From CAWCGU01 sp963795195 (GTDB taxonomy: Bacteria > Actinomycetota > Thermoleophilia > Solirubrobacterales > 70-9): a stretch of DNA of 64,000 bases. The first letter of the stretch is position 1, and every line of letters starts with the position of its first letter. The stretch lies in the NCBI GenBank assembly GCA_963795195.1, contig CAWCGU010000006.1, positions 2,046,001 to 2,110,000 of the forward strand, read 5' to 3'. Below, one piece after another: positions 15,947-25,573 of this stretch. Under the pieces are notes generated by a model, which had not been told where the DNA came from, made no database searches, and saw only the letters and a list, made by a program, of their open reading frames with translations. The position numbers were made by a program, and so were the translations under genes.

Positions 15947-18141
15947 ATGAGAATCAGACGTACCGCGAAGGGGACCGTCGTACTGGCTGGGTACTGTTTC
16001 CTCGTCCCCGCCGGCGCCCAGGCGATCGGAGTTGCGACCGACCACGTTTCGCAGCCTGCACAGGTCAACAACGTCCCATTCCACGCGGAGTTCGCGGGCG
16101 TCTCGGTTGATGGCGCGCGGGTTTTCTTCGAGTCGGCCGAACGACTGGCTGCGAGCGACAGCGACGGCTCTGTCGATGTCTACATGCGCGAGGGCGGCAC
16201 GACTACCCAGATTTCGCAGGGATCAACGAACGGGAATGGCGCCTTCGACGCGCGCTTCGACGCGACCTCCGACGACGGCTCACGGGTCTTCTTCCACTCG
16301 GACGAGCAGCTGACGAACGGTGATGCCGACACCGTTCGTGACGTCTTCATGAATCAGGGAGGCGGGACCATCCTGATCTCGCGGGGCGCGCAGCTGAGCG
16401 CCCCTCCGACCAACGCGAGCTTCGCAGGCTCCTCCGCCGACGGCTCGCGGGTCATCTTCGAGACGGGCGACCGGCTGGAGGCCAGCGACACTGATGCCTC
16501 AACCGATGTCTACGCGCGCGAGGGCGACACAACCACGCAGATCTCCCAGAGCGCGGTGAACGGTAACGGCGCCATCTCCGCCCTCTTCGTCGGCGCCTCC
16601 GCCGACGCCTCGCGAGTCTTTTTCATCTCCGTCGAGAAGTTGGCGGTTGGAGACACGGACGCATCCACCGACCTCTACCTGCGCGAGGGAGCGACGACCC
16701 ACCACATCTCCGAGGGCGGGAACGATGCGTTTCCGGTGAACTTCGACGGTGTCTCCGCAAACGGCACCCGGGTCCTCTTCGATTCCGTGGAAAAGCTGGC
16801 CGCGACGGACACGGATGACAGTTTGGACGTTTACATGCGTGAAGGGGCGACGACCACCCAGGTCTCGCAGGGAATGACGAATGGCAACGGCGCCTTCGGT
16901 ACAAGCTTTTCCGGCGCCTCCGTCGACGGCTCACGGGTCTTCTTCGCGTCCAGCGAAAAGCTGGCGGCGAGCGATACCGATGACTCGCTCGATGTCTACA
17001 TGCGCGAGGGCGGCGCAACGACACAAATCTCCCAGGGAATGGTGAACGGTAACGGCGCTTTCGACGCGAGCCTCGTGAGGGCGTCCGCCGACGGCACGCG
17101 CGTCGTTTTCCAGACGAGCGAGGCGCTGGCGGCCAGCGACACAGACGCGTTCCGAGACCTCTACACCCGCGAAGCGGAGGTGACCACCCAGATCTCCCAG
17201 GGCAACGGCGGGTTCCCCGCATTCATCGCCGGCGCCTCCACCGACGCCTCGCGGGTCTTCTTCCATACGAGCGAGTCCCTGACAGGGAGTGACAACGACG
17301 CCTCCGTAGACATCTATATGGGCGAGGGGGGCCTCCTGACCCACATCAGTCAGGGTGCGGTAAGCGATGACGGCGCCTTCGACGCCGCACTCGTCGGCCT
17401 CTCGACCGACGGTTCGCGCATTTTGTTTCAGACGGAAGAGCAATTGGCCGCAACCGACACCGACGCCCTGTTCGACGTCTACGCCGCCAGGCTCGACGGG
17501 ATCGCTCCCGAGACGACGATCACCCAGGCCCCGCCGGCGGTGACCGATGACCCCACCCCGAGCTTCGAGTTCACCACAAGCGAGCCCGGACCCGGCAGCA
17601 GCTTCGAGTGCAAGCTCGACGCGGACAGCTTCGCGCCGTGCGGGTCCCCGCACACGACCGCGTCCGTTACCGAAGGCGCTTACAGCTTCGAGGTGAGAGC
17701 GGTCGACGCCGCCGGCAACGCCGACCCCACCCCCGCCGCGGCGGTGTTCACGCTCGACCTCCCCCACCGCCAGACCTCACCGTGACAATCGAGATCGCAG
17801 GCGGCAAGCTCAGGCTCCGAGAGAACGGGGTCGTGAAGCTGAAGCTGAGCTGTCCGGACGAAGAGGCCTCACCTCCGTGCGCCGGCAGGGTTGTCGTCAA
17901 GACCCGCAAGAGGCTGAGCTTGGGCGAGGGCAAGCCAAAGCGCAAGCAGAAGCTGGCGGCGGCCGGCTTCTCGATCGACGCCGGGGAGAGCAAGAGCGTG
18001 AGGCTCAAGCTCGCCCCGGCCAAGCGCGAGCTCGTCGAGGATCAAGCGAGCGCCCGCAAGGTGGTGGCGATCGCCAACGTCGCCGACGCCGCCGCCAACA
18101 AGGCCACGGTGACTCGGAACCTGAAACTGGTGCCGAGATGA
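15947..18141 (+). CDS. Exported TolB/PD40-like beta-propeller protein with shared C-terminal module (frameshifted)
   Basis: The ATG at 15947 follows GGGGAAAGG and starts a signal sequence (VVLAGYCFLVPAGAQA). About nine ~52-residue repeats follow, each with 'DGSRVFF.S.E.LAASDTD' and 'DVYMREGGTTTQISQG', a TolB-like propeller pattern. Next is an Ig-like segment (ETTITQAPPAVTDDPTPSFE, 'FEVRAVDAAGNADP'). At about 17758-17766, in a C-rich stretch, the first frame runs to a stop at 17785. Restoring one base gives a Pro-rich linker and the ~115-residue shared module (LKLSCPDEEASPPCAGRVVV, FSIDAGESKSVRLKLAPAK). It is either a real frameshift separating the module or a sequence error. Confidence 0.75.
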
Positions 18142-18264
18142 GGGAACGGTCAAGGCGCACCTGTTCCCCGACACCGAGCTGAAAATCGGGAATCTGTTCA
18201 CACTCAAGAACGCGCTCATCCGGTAACTATCTCCGGCCTCGGCGGAGGATGCCCCGATCGGGCG

Positions 18265-18444
18265 ATGAAGGGCTCATCGCTTGATCAGCCAGACGAGACG
18301 CGGCCGGTCGACAAGAACAAAATCGAGGTGATCGAGCTCGGCGCCGAAGCGATGATGCGCGCCACGTTCGACCCCGGTTGGCGCTGGTCGGAATCCGTGC
18401 GCCGAGGATTACGCGAAGCCGAGCTGATCGAGGTCGGGGCCTGA
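18265..18444 (+). pseudogene. Cupin gene with internal deletion
   Basis: The first ~45 codons match the cupin at 9095-9463: 'DETRPVDKNKIEVIELG' and 'ATFDPGWRWSESV' correspond to its 'DETRRFESNGRVELVTLG' and 'AIFEPGWRWSLHV'. Immediately afterwards, in another frame, come the codons for Glu-Asp-Tyr-Ala-Lys-Pro-Ser-stop, like the cupin's last residues (ADYAKPPE). The middle ~65 codons, including most of the barrel, are missing and the frame is shifted, so the product cannot fold as a cupin. Confidence 0.7.
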
Positions 18445-18459
18445 GCGGCTGGCCCGCCG

Positions 18460-19412
18460 TCACTGGATCGCGCGTTGGATGCGCACGCCGAGCCCCCGAA
18501 GGTGCTCGATCAACTCCGGCGGTTCGTGGACCTCGAAGTCGACGCCGAGCATCGCGACGCGCATCGCCAGCCAGTCGAGGTCGTCGTCTCCGGTCCGGTA
18601 CTCGCAGGTGTCGGGGCCGAGCGGCGTGACCGTCCCCCACATGCCCATCGGCGTTCGCTGAAGGTCGCGGCCGGCGCCATCAGCGTTACCCGGGCCTCGT
18701 AGCGGTTCGGGCGCGAGGCGATGCTGCTCTGCACGTAGGCGGCGGCGTCCTTGGCGGGAAGCCGGCGGGCCTTGAAGCGAACACCGGTCGTCGCCGGCTT
18801 GGTCAGACGGTCGACGCGAAAGCTGCGCCAGTCCTCGCGTCCTCGGTCCCAGGCGACGAGGTACCAGCGCCGGCCGAGGTTGACGAGCGAGTGGGGTTCG
18901 ACCTCGCGGCGGGTCTTCGCTCCGTCGCGGGCCTCGTAGGCGAAGCGGATGCATTCGAGCTCTCGGCAGGCGGAGGCAACCACGGTCAGGTGCTGGGGGT
19001 CCACGGTCGGGCCCGCGACGGGCCCGGCGATCGTGGCGGAGCCGAGCGCCGCCACCCTGCGTCGCAGGTGAGCCGGCAGCACTTGCTCGAGCTTGACCAG
19101 GGCCCTCACCGAGGTTTCCTCGATCCCCTGGACCGACGCCCGCGCGGCCGTCCGCAGGCCGACGGCGATCGCGATCGCCTCTTCGTCGTCGAGCAGCAGC
19201 GGCGGCATCGCCGTTCCGGCCCGCAGGCGGTAGCCGCCCGCGGGGCCGCGCACGGACTCGACCGGATAGCCCAGCTCGCGTAGGCGTTCGACATCGCGGC
19301 GGATCGTCCGGCGCGACACGCCAAGCCGCTCGCAGAGCTCCTCACCGGGCCAATCGCGGCGCGCCTGCAGCATCGAGAGCAGTTCAAGGAGGCGACTCGA
19401 AGTCTCGGCCAT
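18460..19412 (-). CDS. WYL-domain HTH transcriptional regulator (frameshifted near its end)
   Basis: Start ATG at 19412 (MAETSSRLLEL), with GAGGAAG nine bases upstream; the ATG at 19421 abuts the same site. N-terminal winged HTH ('LCERLGVSRRTIRRDVERLR', then 'GYRLRAGTAMPPLLLDDEEA'), then a WYL domain ('RREVEPHSLVNLGRRWYLVA'). Near 18665 one base seems missing: the frame changes from 'ARVTLMAPAA' to 'MGMWGTVTPLGPDTCEYRTG' and ends 'LGVRIQRAIQ', the normal C-terminus. WYL regulators bind DNA and sense nucleic-acid or small ligands. It is divergent from the VOC gene at 19524 and probably regulates it. Confidence 0.8.
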
Positions 19413-19433
19413 GGCTTGCATCTTCCTCTGGAT

Positions 19434-19454
19434 TTAGGACGGAAACTGACCTAA
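19434..19454. promoter_or_regulatory. Possible operator between WYL regulator and VOC gene
   Basis: TTAGG (19434-19438) and CCTAA (19450-19454) form a short inverted repeat in the divergent intergenic region. Arms are only 5 bp, so chance is possible. Confidence 0.25.
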
Positions 19455-19523
19455 TTGAGCCATACGGTCCACCGTGGGTAACAGTTCGCCCGCAACCAGA
19501 AAATCGAAAAGAAGGAGAGCCTC

Positions 19524-20414
19524 ATGGCAGACGATGACCGCTACATCCCCGGCGTCCCCTGCTGGGCCGATACAGCCCAGCCGGATCCCGACGCCGCGCT
19601 CGGCTTCTACTCCGGCCTGTTCGGCTGGGAGTTCGAGAACAGCATGCCGCCGGACTCGCCCGGCAAGTACTTCACCGCCTCGCTGCAGGGCAAGCCCGTG
19701 GCCGCCGTCGGTTCCCAGCCGGAGAGCATGCCTGTGACCGCGTGGAACACCTACATCTGGGTCGACGACACCGACAAGACGGCCGCCAAGGTCACCGAGG
19801 CGGGCGGCAGCGTGCTGATGGAGCCGTTCGACATCCCGGGCGCCGGGCGGATGGCGTTCGTCGCCGACACCGAGGGTGCCGCCTTCGGCCTCTGGCAGGC
19901 CCGCGAGCACCGCGGAGCCGGGGTCGTCAACGAGCACGGTTCGGTCAACTTCAACGACCTGAACACGCGCGACACGGAAGCGGCGGCGGCGTTCTACGGC
20001 GCCGTCTTCGGCTGGAAGCTCCTCGAGATGGGCGGCGGCTTCGCGATGTGGACGCTGCCGGGGTATGGCGACTTCCTCGAGCGCGACAACCCGACGATTC
20101 GCCAGACGATGGAGGAGATGGGCGCCCCGAAGGGCTTCGAAGATGTCGTCGCCTCCCTCGCCCCGATCGGCGAGGATCAGCCCGACACCCCGCCGCACTG
20201 GGGAATCACCTTTGCGGTCGATGACGCAGACGCCGCTGCCGAGAGGGCGGCGGAGCTCGGTGGCGCGGTCCTGATGCCCCCGACCGACATGCCGTGGGTG
20301 CGGATGACGGTGATCACCGACCCGCAGGGGGCCACGTTCACCGCCAGCAAGTTCGTGCCGGAGAACAGGGACCTCGTGGCGCCGGCTGACGCCGCGGTGG
20401 GCGCCTCAGGGTGA
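19524..20414 (+). CDS. Two-domain VOC (glyoxalase/bleomycin-resistance-like) protein
   Basis: 296 residues; GAAGGAGAGCCTC precedes the ATG. Two tandem VOC domains: first 'GVPCWADTAQPDPDAALGFY' with 'SGLFGWEFEN', second 'GSVNFNDLNTRDTEAAAAFY' with 'GAVFGWKLLEMGGG'. The first ends near residue 130 (GAAFGLWQAREHRGAG), the second near residue 275 (DPQGATFTASKFVPENR). The family includes dioxygenases, lyases and drug-binding proteins; the substrate is unknown. Divergent from a WYL regulator, a common pair in Actinobacteria. Its last 9 bases overlap the convergent gene ending at 20406. Confidence 0.88.
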   Translation: MADDDRYIPGVPCWADTAQPDPDAALGFYSGLFGWEFENSMPPDSPGKYFTASLQGKPVAAVGSQPESMPVTAWNTYIWVDDTDKTAAKVTEAGGSVLMEPFDIPGAGRMAFVADTEGAAFGLWQAREHRGAGVVNEHGSVNFNDLNTRDTEAAAAFYGAVFGWKLLEMGGGFAMWTLPGYGDFLERDNPTIRQTMEEMGAPKGFEDVVASLAPIGEDQPDTPPHWGITFAVDDADAAAERAAELGGAVLMPPTDMPWVRMTVITDPQGATFTASKFVPENRDLVAPADAAVGASG

Positions 20415-21032
20415 CGCGGGAGCCCGCCGAACCTTGAACACCTCTACCGAGGCGGAGGGTACGTAGGCGCGGTAGGCCGGATCATGGCTCCACGAGAGGT
20501 GGAGGTGGTCGCCGCAGCCGTGCCGGTAGTCCCCCGTATAGCCGACCCAGCGGAACGGCGCTCGCGGCGCTCCCTGGGTCGGCTCCGCCCAGGCGGCGAG
20601 CCGGGTGGTGTCACGCCAGTGGTGGTCGCAGGGCTCGTCGTAGCCGAAGCCGTGCGTGTACGGCATCACCGCGAACCAGAGCGGCGCGAGGTCGACGGCG
20701 AGGCCGATCTTGTGCTCGGAGGTGCCGACGTGGCAGTCCGGGCAGCCGACGGTGGTCCCGTCCTCGAGCTCGCCGGCGAACCCCTCCAGGACGTAAACGT
20801 CGAACCTGGAGGTGATCCAGCGTAGGTTCGGGATCAGGCGGCGGTCGACGTAGGCGCCGGTCGCGTGCGGGATCGACTCCGGAACGGGAATGAACGCGCC
20901 CGGCCGCTTGTTGGTTCGCGTCGGCCCTGGCCCCTTCTTGCCGACAGCCAGCGCAGGTGCGGCCGCAAGCGCGACGAGCGCGGCTGCCGCGGTCAAGGCG
21001 CATAGCAATCTCGAAACCGTCCCCGCCACCAC
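20406..21032 (-). CDS. Secreted M15/VanY-like peptidase domain protein
   Basis: 208 residues from GTG at 21032 (the next codon is also GTG). Signal peptide: LLCALTAAAALVALAAAPALA. The mature part carries 'TSEHKIGLAVDL' and 'GCGDHLHLSWSHD', the spaced zinc ligands (S-x-H...D and H-x-H) of M15-type D-Ala-D-Ala carboxypeptidase-like folds. Four Cys residues may form disulfides. Expected to act on peptidoglycan stem peptides outside the membrane, though the match is distant. No clear ribosome site. Converges with and slightly overlaps the VOC gene. Confidence 0.6.
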   Translation of the reverse strand: MVAGTVSRLLCALTAAAALVALAAAPALAVGKKGPGPTRTNKRPGAFIPVPESIPHATGAYVDRRLIPNLRWITSRFDVYVLEGFAGELEDGTTVGCPDCHVGTSEHKIGLAVDLAPLWFAVMPYTHGFGYDEPCDHHWRDTTRLAAWAEPTQGAPRAPFRWVGYTGDYRHGCGDHLHLSWSHDPAYRAYVPSASVEVFKVRRAPASP

Positions 21033-21083
21033 TGCGGATGATGACCGATCACAGCCGCGGTGGCCGCACCAATGCGCCCGCGA

Positions 21084-21611
21084 TCAGCCGCCGGCGGGCG
21101 GGGGTGCCGTCGGATCCTCGCCGGCCGCGCCGGGATTCTCCCTGGCGATGTAGTCCTCGACCAGCAGCAGGTTGTCGCCGGCGTGCTCGATCACGTTGAG
21201 CAGGTCCTGCATCAGCGCGACCTCCTCAACCTGCTCCTTGACGAACCACTGCATGAACTGCTCGGCGCGGTAGTCCTTTGTCTCCCGTGCCAGCTCGAAG
21301 AGCGCGTTGATCTCCTCCGCCACGCGGCGCTCCTGCTCGAGCGCCATTCTGAGCGGGGCCGCCGAATCGTCGTAGCGGGTCTGCATCGCGGGGATGTCGG
21401 GGATCAGGACATCCTCGTCGACATCGAGCAGGAACTGCACCATCATCATCGCGTGGTCGCGCTCCTCGGCGGCCTGCCGGTAGAAGAACGCGGCCAGGCG
21501 CGGAAAGGTCTCCGAGTCGTAGTGGACTGCGGCGCCGACATACTGCTGCGAAGCCGCGAACTCGTTCGAGATCTGGTCGTTGAGCGCTTCTGCGAAGGTC
21601 TTGCCGGCCAC
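21084..21611 (-). CDS. Ferritin (non-haem, FtnA/BfrB type)
   Basis: 175 residues from GTG at 21611 (AAAGGAATCCA upstream). The four-helix ferritin fold with ferroxidase ligands at the canonical positions E17, E50 and H53 (NEFAASQQY, AEERDHAMMM), and a later 'ALEQERRVAEEIN' helix. Stores iron as ferric mineral in a 24-mer and limits Fenton chemistry. The tail (PGAAGEDPTAPPPAGG) is a disordered extension. No Met haem ligand of bacterioferritin is evident. It lies downstream of UspA and permease genes, compatible with a stress role. Confidence 0.93.
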   Translation of the reverse strand: MAGKTFAEALNDQISNEFAASQQYVGAAVHYDSETFPRLAAFFYRQAAEERDHAMMMVQFLLDVDEDVLIPDIPAMQTRYDDSAAPLRMALEQERRVAEEINALFELARETKDYRAEQFMQWFVKEQVEEVALMQDLLNVIEHAGDNLLLVEDYIARENPGAAGEDPTAPPPAGG

Positions 21612-21698
21612 TGGATTCCTTTCGTCGGGTGTCAGCCCACCGTAGCGAACGCAACGAATTCGGCCGCCCGAAGTAGGCGTCCGGGACGCCTAACCGTC

Positions 21699-22766
21699 TC
21701 AGCCCCAGCGAAAGCCCGTCGTGGACGGCGCGGGCTCCAGTGGGCTGTCCGGCAAGCCGTCCGGGACAGCGGGGTCGTTGTAACCCGACGGCGCGATGTC
21801 GTTCGGAGTGTCGGGGTGAAACAGCGACGCCAAATACTGGAGCTGGCCGCGGCCGACGCCGAGTTCGCCCTGACCGCCGCCGTAGATCTTGATTCCCTCG
21901 CGCTGGCAGTGCTCGTAGATCGAGAGCAGCTCCTCGATCGAGCCGAACCGCGACGGCTTCGAGTTGATCGCCTTCGGCGTGTAATCGAGCCCGGTGACGT
22001 CGGCGAGCGAGTGCAGGTTGGCGTCCCAGGTGACGCGGTCCATGTGTGGCTCGAGCACCGAGCGGGTCTCGTCGTTGATATCGGGGTCTTCCAGATACGC
22101 CCCGGGGAACGCCGTGGCGGCAGCCGCGTAGAGCTCGGGGTCGGTATCGACGTCGACCGGAGTGCCCCGGTAGAGGCCCTTGAGGTCGAGCACGTCCACG
22201 CCGGCAATCTCTGAGATCTCGGCGATCAGCTCCGCCGTCCAGTCATTCTCCGGGTCGAGCTTGAAGCGCAGGCTCGGGTGCTTTGCCAGCCGCTTTCGCA
22301 GCGGCTCGGTGTTTGAGGCCTCCGCGTGCTCGCCGAACGAGCCCAGCCGGGTCGAGCAGACGAAGCTGACGGGCTGCGGCTCCAGCTCGAGCGCCTCGTG
22401 CAGCGAGGTCTCGCTCTGCCGCAGCGCGAGGTCGAGGGCCGCTGACTCATACGCCCAGCGGCGGTAGTGGGCGGAGGCCTCCATCAGCGGGGGCTCGCCG
22501 CCGAAGAAGTCGAGACCGGAGACCAGCTCGCAGAACTCGCCGAGCGTGGTCGGCGCCGTCAGGTCGTGGATCGTTCCGCGGTCGCGGTGGGCGATCTGGT
22601 CGAGCGCGTCGTAAACGACGTCCTCCCCGAGCCCCTCCTGGCCACCCCCGTGGAGGTGGATTATCGTCGAGGGCCGTGTGAACGAGCCGTACTCGCGATC
22701 CATTCCCTCGAGCTCGTAGGACTCGACAGCGATCGGCAACTCGGCGAGCGTGGCGAAGTGACTCAC
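21699..22766 (-). CDS. Enolase-superfamily enzyme (mandelate racemase/MLE-like)
   Basis: 355 residues from GTG at 22766. Barrel landmarks: 'FKLDPENDW' (lysine of the second strand), the acidic metal sites 'VDVLDLKG', 'AYLEDPDI' and 'VTWDANLHS', then 'KAINSKPSRFGSIEELL' with a lysine opposite the first, and 'GGGQGELGVGRGQLQYLASL'. These suggest alpha-proton abstraction from a carboxylate substrate held by Mg2+. The specific reaction is not evident and the N-terminal capping domain (HLHGGGQEGLGEDVVY) is unusual. Ten bases separate it from the uspA-like gene, so it is in the same operon. Confidence 0.78.
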   Translation of the reverse strand: MSHFATLAELPIAVESYELEGMDREYGSFTRPSTIIHLHGGGQEGLGEDVVYDALDQIAHRDRGTIHDLTAPTTLGEFCELVSGLDFFGGEPPLMEASAHYRRWAYESAALDLALRQSETSLHEALELEPQPVSFVCSTRLGSFGEHAEASNTEPLRKRLAKHPSLRFKLDPENDWTAELIAEISEIAGVDVLDLKGLYRGTPVDVDTDPELYAAAATAFPGAYLEDPDINDETRSVLEPHMDRVTWDANLHSLADVTGLDYTPKAINSKPSRFGSIEELLSIYEHCQREGIKIYGGGQGELGVGRGQLQYLASLFHPDTPNDIAPSGYNDPAVPDGLPDSPLEPAPSTTGFRWG

Positions 22767-22776
22767 GGGCGAAACT

Positions 22777-23223
22777 CTATTGAGGCGCCTGGTCCGGCTC
22801 GTCCGCGCCCTCAGGCATCGGCACGCAGATCACCGGCAGCGGCGAGAGCTGCAGCAGCTTGTGTGGCGTCGAGCCGAGGATCGCCCCCCTCAGCGGAGCC
22901 TCTCCGTAGCTGCCGACCACGATCGCCCGCGCTCCGCGGCGCTCCGCGGCCGAGATCAGCGCGTCGACTGGCCGCTCTGCAATCAGGTCCACCTCGGCCG
23001 GCACGTCGGCCGCCCGGGCCAGCTCCAGCCCCTTGGCGGTGATTTCCTCCGCGACCTCGCGCACGGCGTCTCGATGGGCGGAGTGCTCCTCGCCGTAACT
23101 GCCCGGCTCGTAGCCGAAGACGATCACGACGGAATCCCCAAGTCCCTTCGCGAACTCGATCGCGCTCTCGAGCGCCTGCAGGCTGCACTCTGTGCCGTCG
23201 AAGCCGACAACCAGCGATCCCAT
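22777..23223 (-). CDS. Universal stress protein (UspA family)
   Basis: 148 residues, single Usp domain: N-terminal 'LVVGFDGTECSLQALESAIE', 'VVIVFGYEP', and the ATP-binding C-terminus 'RGARAIVVGSYGEAPLRGAI' then 'LGSTPHKLLQLSPLPVICVP' (GxxG...GSxxxxLL pattern). Likely cytosolic and nucleotide-binding. Its start overlaps the permease stop (TGATG at 23221-23225), so it is translationally coupled to the transporter; Usp domains often accompany transporters of this type. Confidence 0.92.
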   Translation of the reverse strand: MGSLVVGFDGTECSLQALESAIEFAKGLGDSVVIVFGYEPGSYGEEHSAHRDAVREVAEEITAKGLELARAADVPAEVDLIAERPVDALISAAERRGARAIVVGSYGEAPLRGAILGSTPHKLLQLSPLPVICVPMPEGADEPDQAPQ

Positions 23224-24749
23224 CAGACGTCCTCCTCTGCAACTCCGATTGCCTCGACCTTGCCGCCAGCCACGGCCACCTCGTGCGGCACGGCCTCGAA
23301 GGCGTGGCGCTGCTTGAAGAACGCCGTCGCCTCCCCGCCCTGAAAGCGGCGGATCACCATCACGATAAACCCGAGCCCGGTGAAGAAGATCGCGATCGCC
23401 AGCGGGATCCCCAGCCCGAAGATGGAATCGCCGCTGTAGGAGTCGCCGGGGTCGGCCAGCTGGCGAGCCGATTCGACCAGCAGGTAGCCGAGCATGCCGG
23501 CGCCGATCAGCGGAGCGACGCCGATCAAGAGCAGGTTCTTGACCGAGTGCAGCAGCTCCTTTCGCCAGTAGATTGCGCAGGCGATCCCCGTGAGCCCGTA
23601 GTAGAAGGCAATCATCAGCGATAGCGCCGAGAGCGAGTCGTAGAGGAAGTTCTCGGAGACGATGCTGGCGCCGACGTACCAGATCACCCCGAGCACGCCG
23701 ACTGTGATCGTGCCGAAATCGGGGGTCAGAAAGCGGGGATGGATGCGGGCGAAGACCTTCGGCAGAGCCCCCGTCGTCGCCATCGACAGCGACGTTCGCG
23801 ACCCGGGCAGGATCGTTGTCTGCGCCGAGGAGATCCCCGAGACGATCACCGCCACCACGACCAGGAACGCCAGTGGCCCGAGCACGTCCTCGGCGACCTT
23901 GCCGAGCACACCGGCGTTGTCATCGAACCTCGCAATGCGATCGAGTCCCGCGGTCGCTACCAGCGCAACCGCGACGGCGACGTAGGTGACAAGCAGGATC
24001 AGCGTGCTCGCCAGCCCCGCCAGCCCGGGGGCGCGGGACGAGTCCTCGCTCTCCTCGGAGAGGTTGACCGCGCTCTCCCACCCCCAGTAGATGAAGACGG
24101 CTAAGAGGACCCCGGAGAGGATCCCCGAGTACTCGACGCCGAAGGGCGAGAGCCAGCTCGGCTCGGGATCGACTGACGTGGGCGGAGCGTCGCCGATCGC
24201 CAGCCTGATGAAGGCGACGACCGCGAACAGCATCAGGATTCCCACCTGCCCGAGGGTCAGCACCCGTTGCAGCCGCGCCGAGATCTCGGTGCCGATCACA
24301 CAGATCGTGGTCATCACGATGATCATCACCACGGCCAGCCCGACGACCGCGGCGCGTTCCTTTTTGAGCTCGTCCAGCCCGAGCAGGTCGTAGAGGTAGA
24401 ACGCCGAGACGTCGGCGAGCGAGCCGACCACGAGGATCCCCGTCGTGCAGATCGCCCAGCCGCCCATGAATCCCCAGTAAGGGCCGAGCGCGCGCGTCAC
24501 CCAGGAGAAGGTGGTGCCGCAGTCCGTGTCGACGCGGTTCATCCAGTAGAAGGCCGCGGCGATGAAGAACATGGGCACGAACGAGAGCAGCAGCACGCCG
24601 GGGGAGTGGATCCCGGTGGCGACGACGATTGACCCGATCACCGCCGCCAGCGAGTAGGCAGGCGCGGTCGAGGCAAGCCCGATCGAGAGGCCGTCCCAGA
24701 AGCCGATCGCGTTCTTCTTGAGGCCCTTGTCGCCGGTTTCGGCGGGCAT
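23223..24749 (-). CDS. APC-superfamily amino-acid permease
   Basis: 508 residues with about twelve hydrophobic segments. The first helix region has 'GFWDGLSIGLASTAPAYSLA', matching the G-S-G-like unwound helix of APC transporters, and 'CGTTFSWVTRALGPYWGFMG' is typical of the second segment. It sits with a basic-amino-acid decarboxylase, UspA and an enolase-family enzyme, so the substrate could be an amino acid or its amine product, possibly by antiport. This is inference from context. The C-terminal ~45 residues are cytoplasmic and hydrophilic. Confidence 0.9.
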   Translation of the reverse strand: MPAETGDKGLKKNAIGFWDGLSIGLASTAPAYSLAAVIGSIVVATGIHSPGVLLLSFVPMFFIAAAFYWMNRVDTDCGTTFSWVTRALGPYWGFMGGWAICTTGILVVGSLADVSAFYLYDLLGLDELKKERAAVVGLAVVMIIVMTTICVIGTEISARLQRVLTLGQVGILMLFAVVAFIRLAIGDAPPTSVDPEPSWLSPFGVEYSGILSGVLLAVFIYWGWESAVNLSEESEDSSRAPGLAGLASTLILLVTYVAVAVALVATAGLDRIARFDDNAGVLGKVAEDVLGPLAFLVVVAVIVSGISSAQTTILPGSRTSLSMATTGALPKVFARIHPRFLTPDFGTITVGVLGVIWYVGASIVSENFLYDSLSALSLMIAFYYGLTGIACAIYWRKELLHSVKNLLLIGVAPLIGAGMLGYLLVESARQLADPGDSYSGDSIFGLGIPLAIAIFFTGLGFIVMVIRRFQGGEATAFFKQRHAFEAVPHEVAVAGGKVEAIGVAEEDV

Positions 24750-24754
24750 GGTCG

Positions 24755-25513
24755 CTACCTGTGCTCGGGGTTCGGGAAGTCGAAGCGACAGCCGGCGTCC
24801 CAGGCGGTGCGCTGGTTGCCGTGGACGGGAATCCCTCCGGCATCCTTGAGCATCCGCGCCAGGTGCAGCATGTTCCAGGTCGCAAAGGTCGTGTTGCGGT
24901 TGGTGAAGTCGTTCTCCGGGCCGCCCGAGCCCTCGTCCAGATAGGAGGGTCCGGGTCCCGCTGCTCCGATCCAGCCGGCGTCGGCCTGCGGCGGGATCAC
25001 GTAGCCGAGGTGCTGAAGCGAGTAGAGGGTGTTCATCGCGCAGTGCTTGACACCGTCCTCGTTGCCGGTGACGAAGCAGCCGCCGACGCGCCCGTAGTAG
25101 GCGTACTGGCCTTCGTCGTTGAGCAGGTGGGAATTGCCGTAGAGGCGTTCGATGATCTGGGTCGCGACCGAGGTCTTCTCACCAAGCCAGATCGCCATGC
25201 CGAGGACCAAGATGTCGGCTTCCATCACGCGCGTGAAGATCGCGGGCCACTCGTCGGCTTGCCAGCCGTGCTCGGTCATGTCAGGCCAGACGCCGGTGGC
25301 GATCTCGTGATCGATCGCGCGGATGCAGTCGACCGAGACGCCGTTGCGGCGCATGATCTCCATCGAGATGTCCATCAGCCCCTGCGTGTGGGAAAGCTCT
25401 GGGCTGCGCTTGAGCGTGCAGTTGATGAAGAAGGCCTTCAGGTCCGAGTAGTCCGTCTCGCTGCTTTCGCAGAGCTCGGCCTGCTTCTCGTTGAGGATCT
25501 CCCGGTCGTTCAC
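24755..25513 (-). CDS. Flavodoxin-like NAD(P)H-dependent FMN reductase-family protein
   Basis: 252 residues from GTG at 25513 (GGGGAGAGAA upstream); a longer ATG start at 25540 lacks a ribosome site. Core 'LKAFFINCTLKRSPELSHTQ' is the phosphate-binding loop after the first strand of the flavodoxin fold, followed by 'ADILVLGMAIWLGEKTSVAT', 'GGCFVTGNEDGVKHCAMNTL' and 'NMLHLARMLKDAGGIP'. Likely binds FMN and reduces small molecules or quinones. Ends 5 bp before the permease start, so it is part of that operon. The physiological acceptor is unknown. Confidence 0.85.
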   Translation of the reverse strand: MNDREILNEKQAELCESSETDYSDLKAFFINCTLKRSPELSHTQGLMDISMEIMRRNGVSVDCIRAIDHEIATGVWPDMTEHGWQADEWPAIFTRVMEADILVLGMAIWLGEKTSVATQIIERLYGNSHLLNDEGQYAYYGRVGGCFVTGNEDGVKHCAMNTLYSLQHLGYVIPPQADAGWIGAAGPGPSYLDEGSGGPENDFTNRNTTFATWNMLHLARMLKDAGGIPVHGNQRTAWDAGCRFDFPNPEHR

Positions 25514-25573
25514 TTCTCTCCCCTTCGGTTCGTGGACCAACGTCTTGATGCGGCAACTTACATGCGGTTAGGG

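Noticed and set aside
21060..22214. Plus-strand ORF of 384 codons over ferritin and enolase genes
   Set aside because: Ferritin ligands E17, E50 and H53 are on the other strand; the plus frame lacks any domain.
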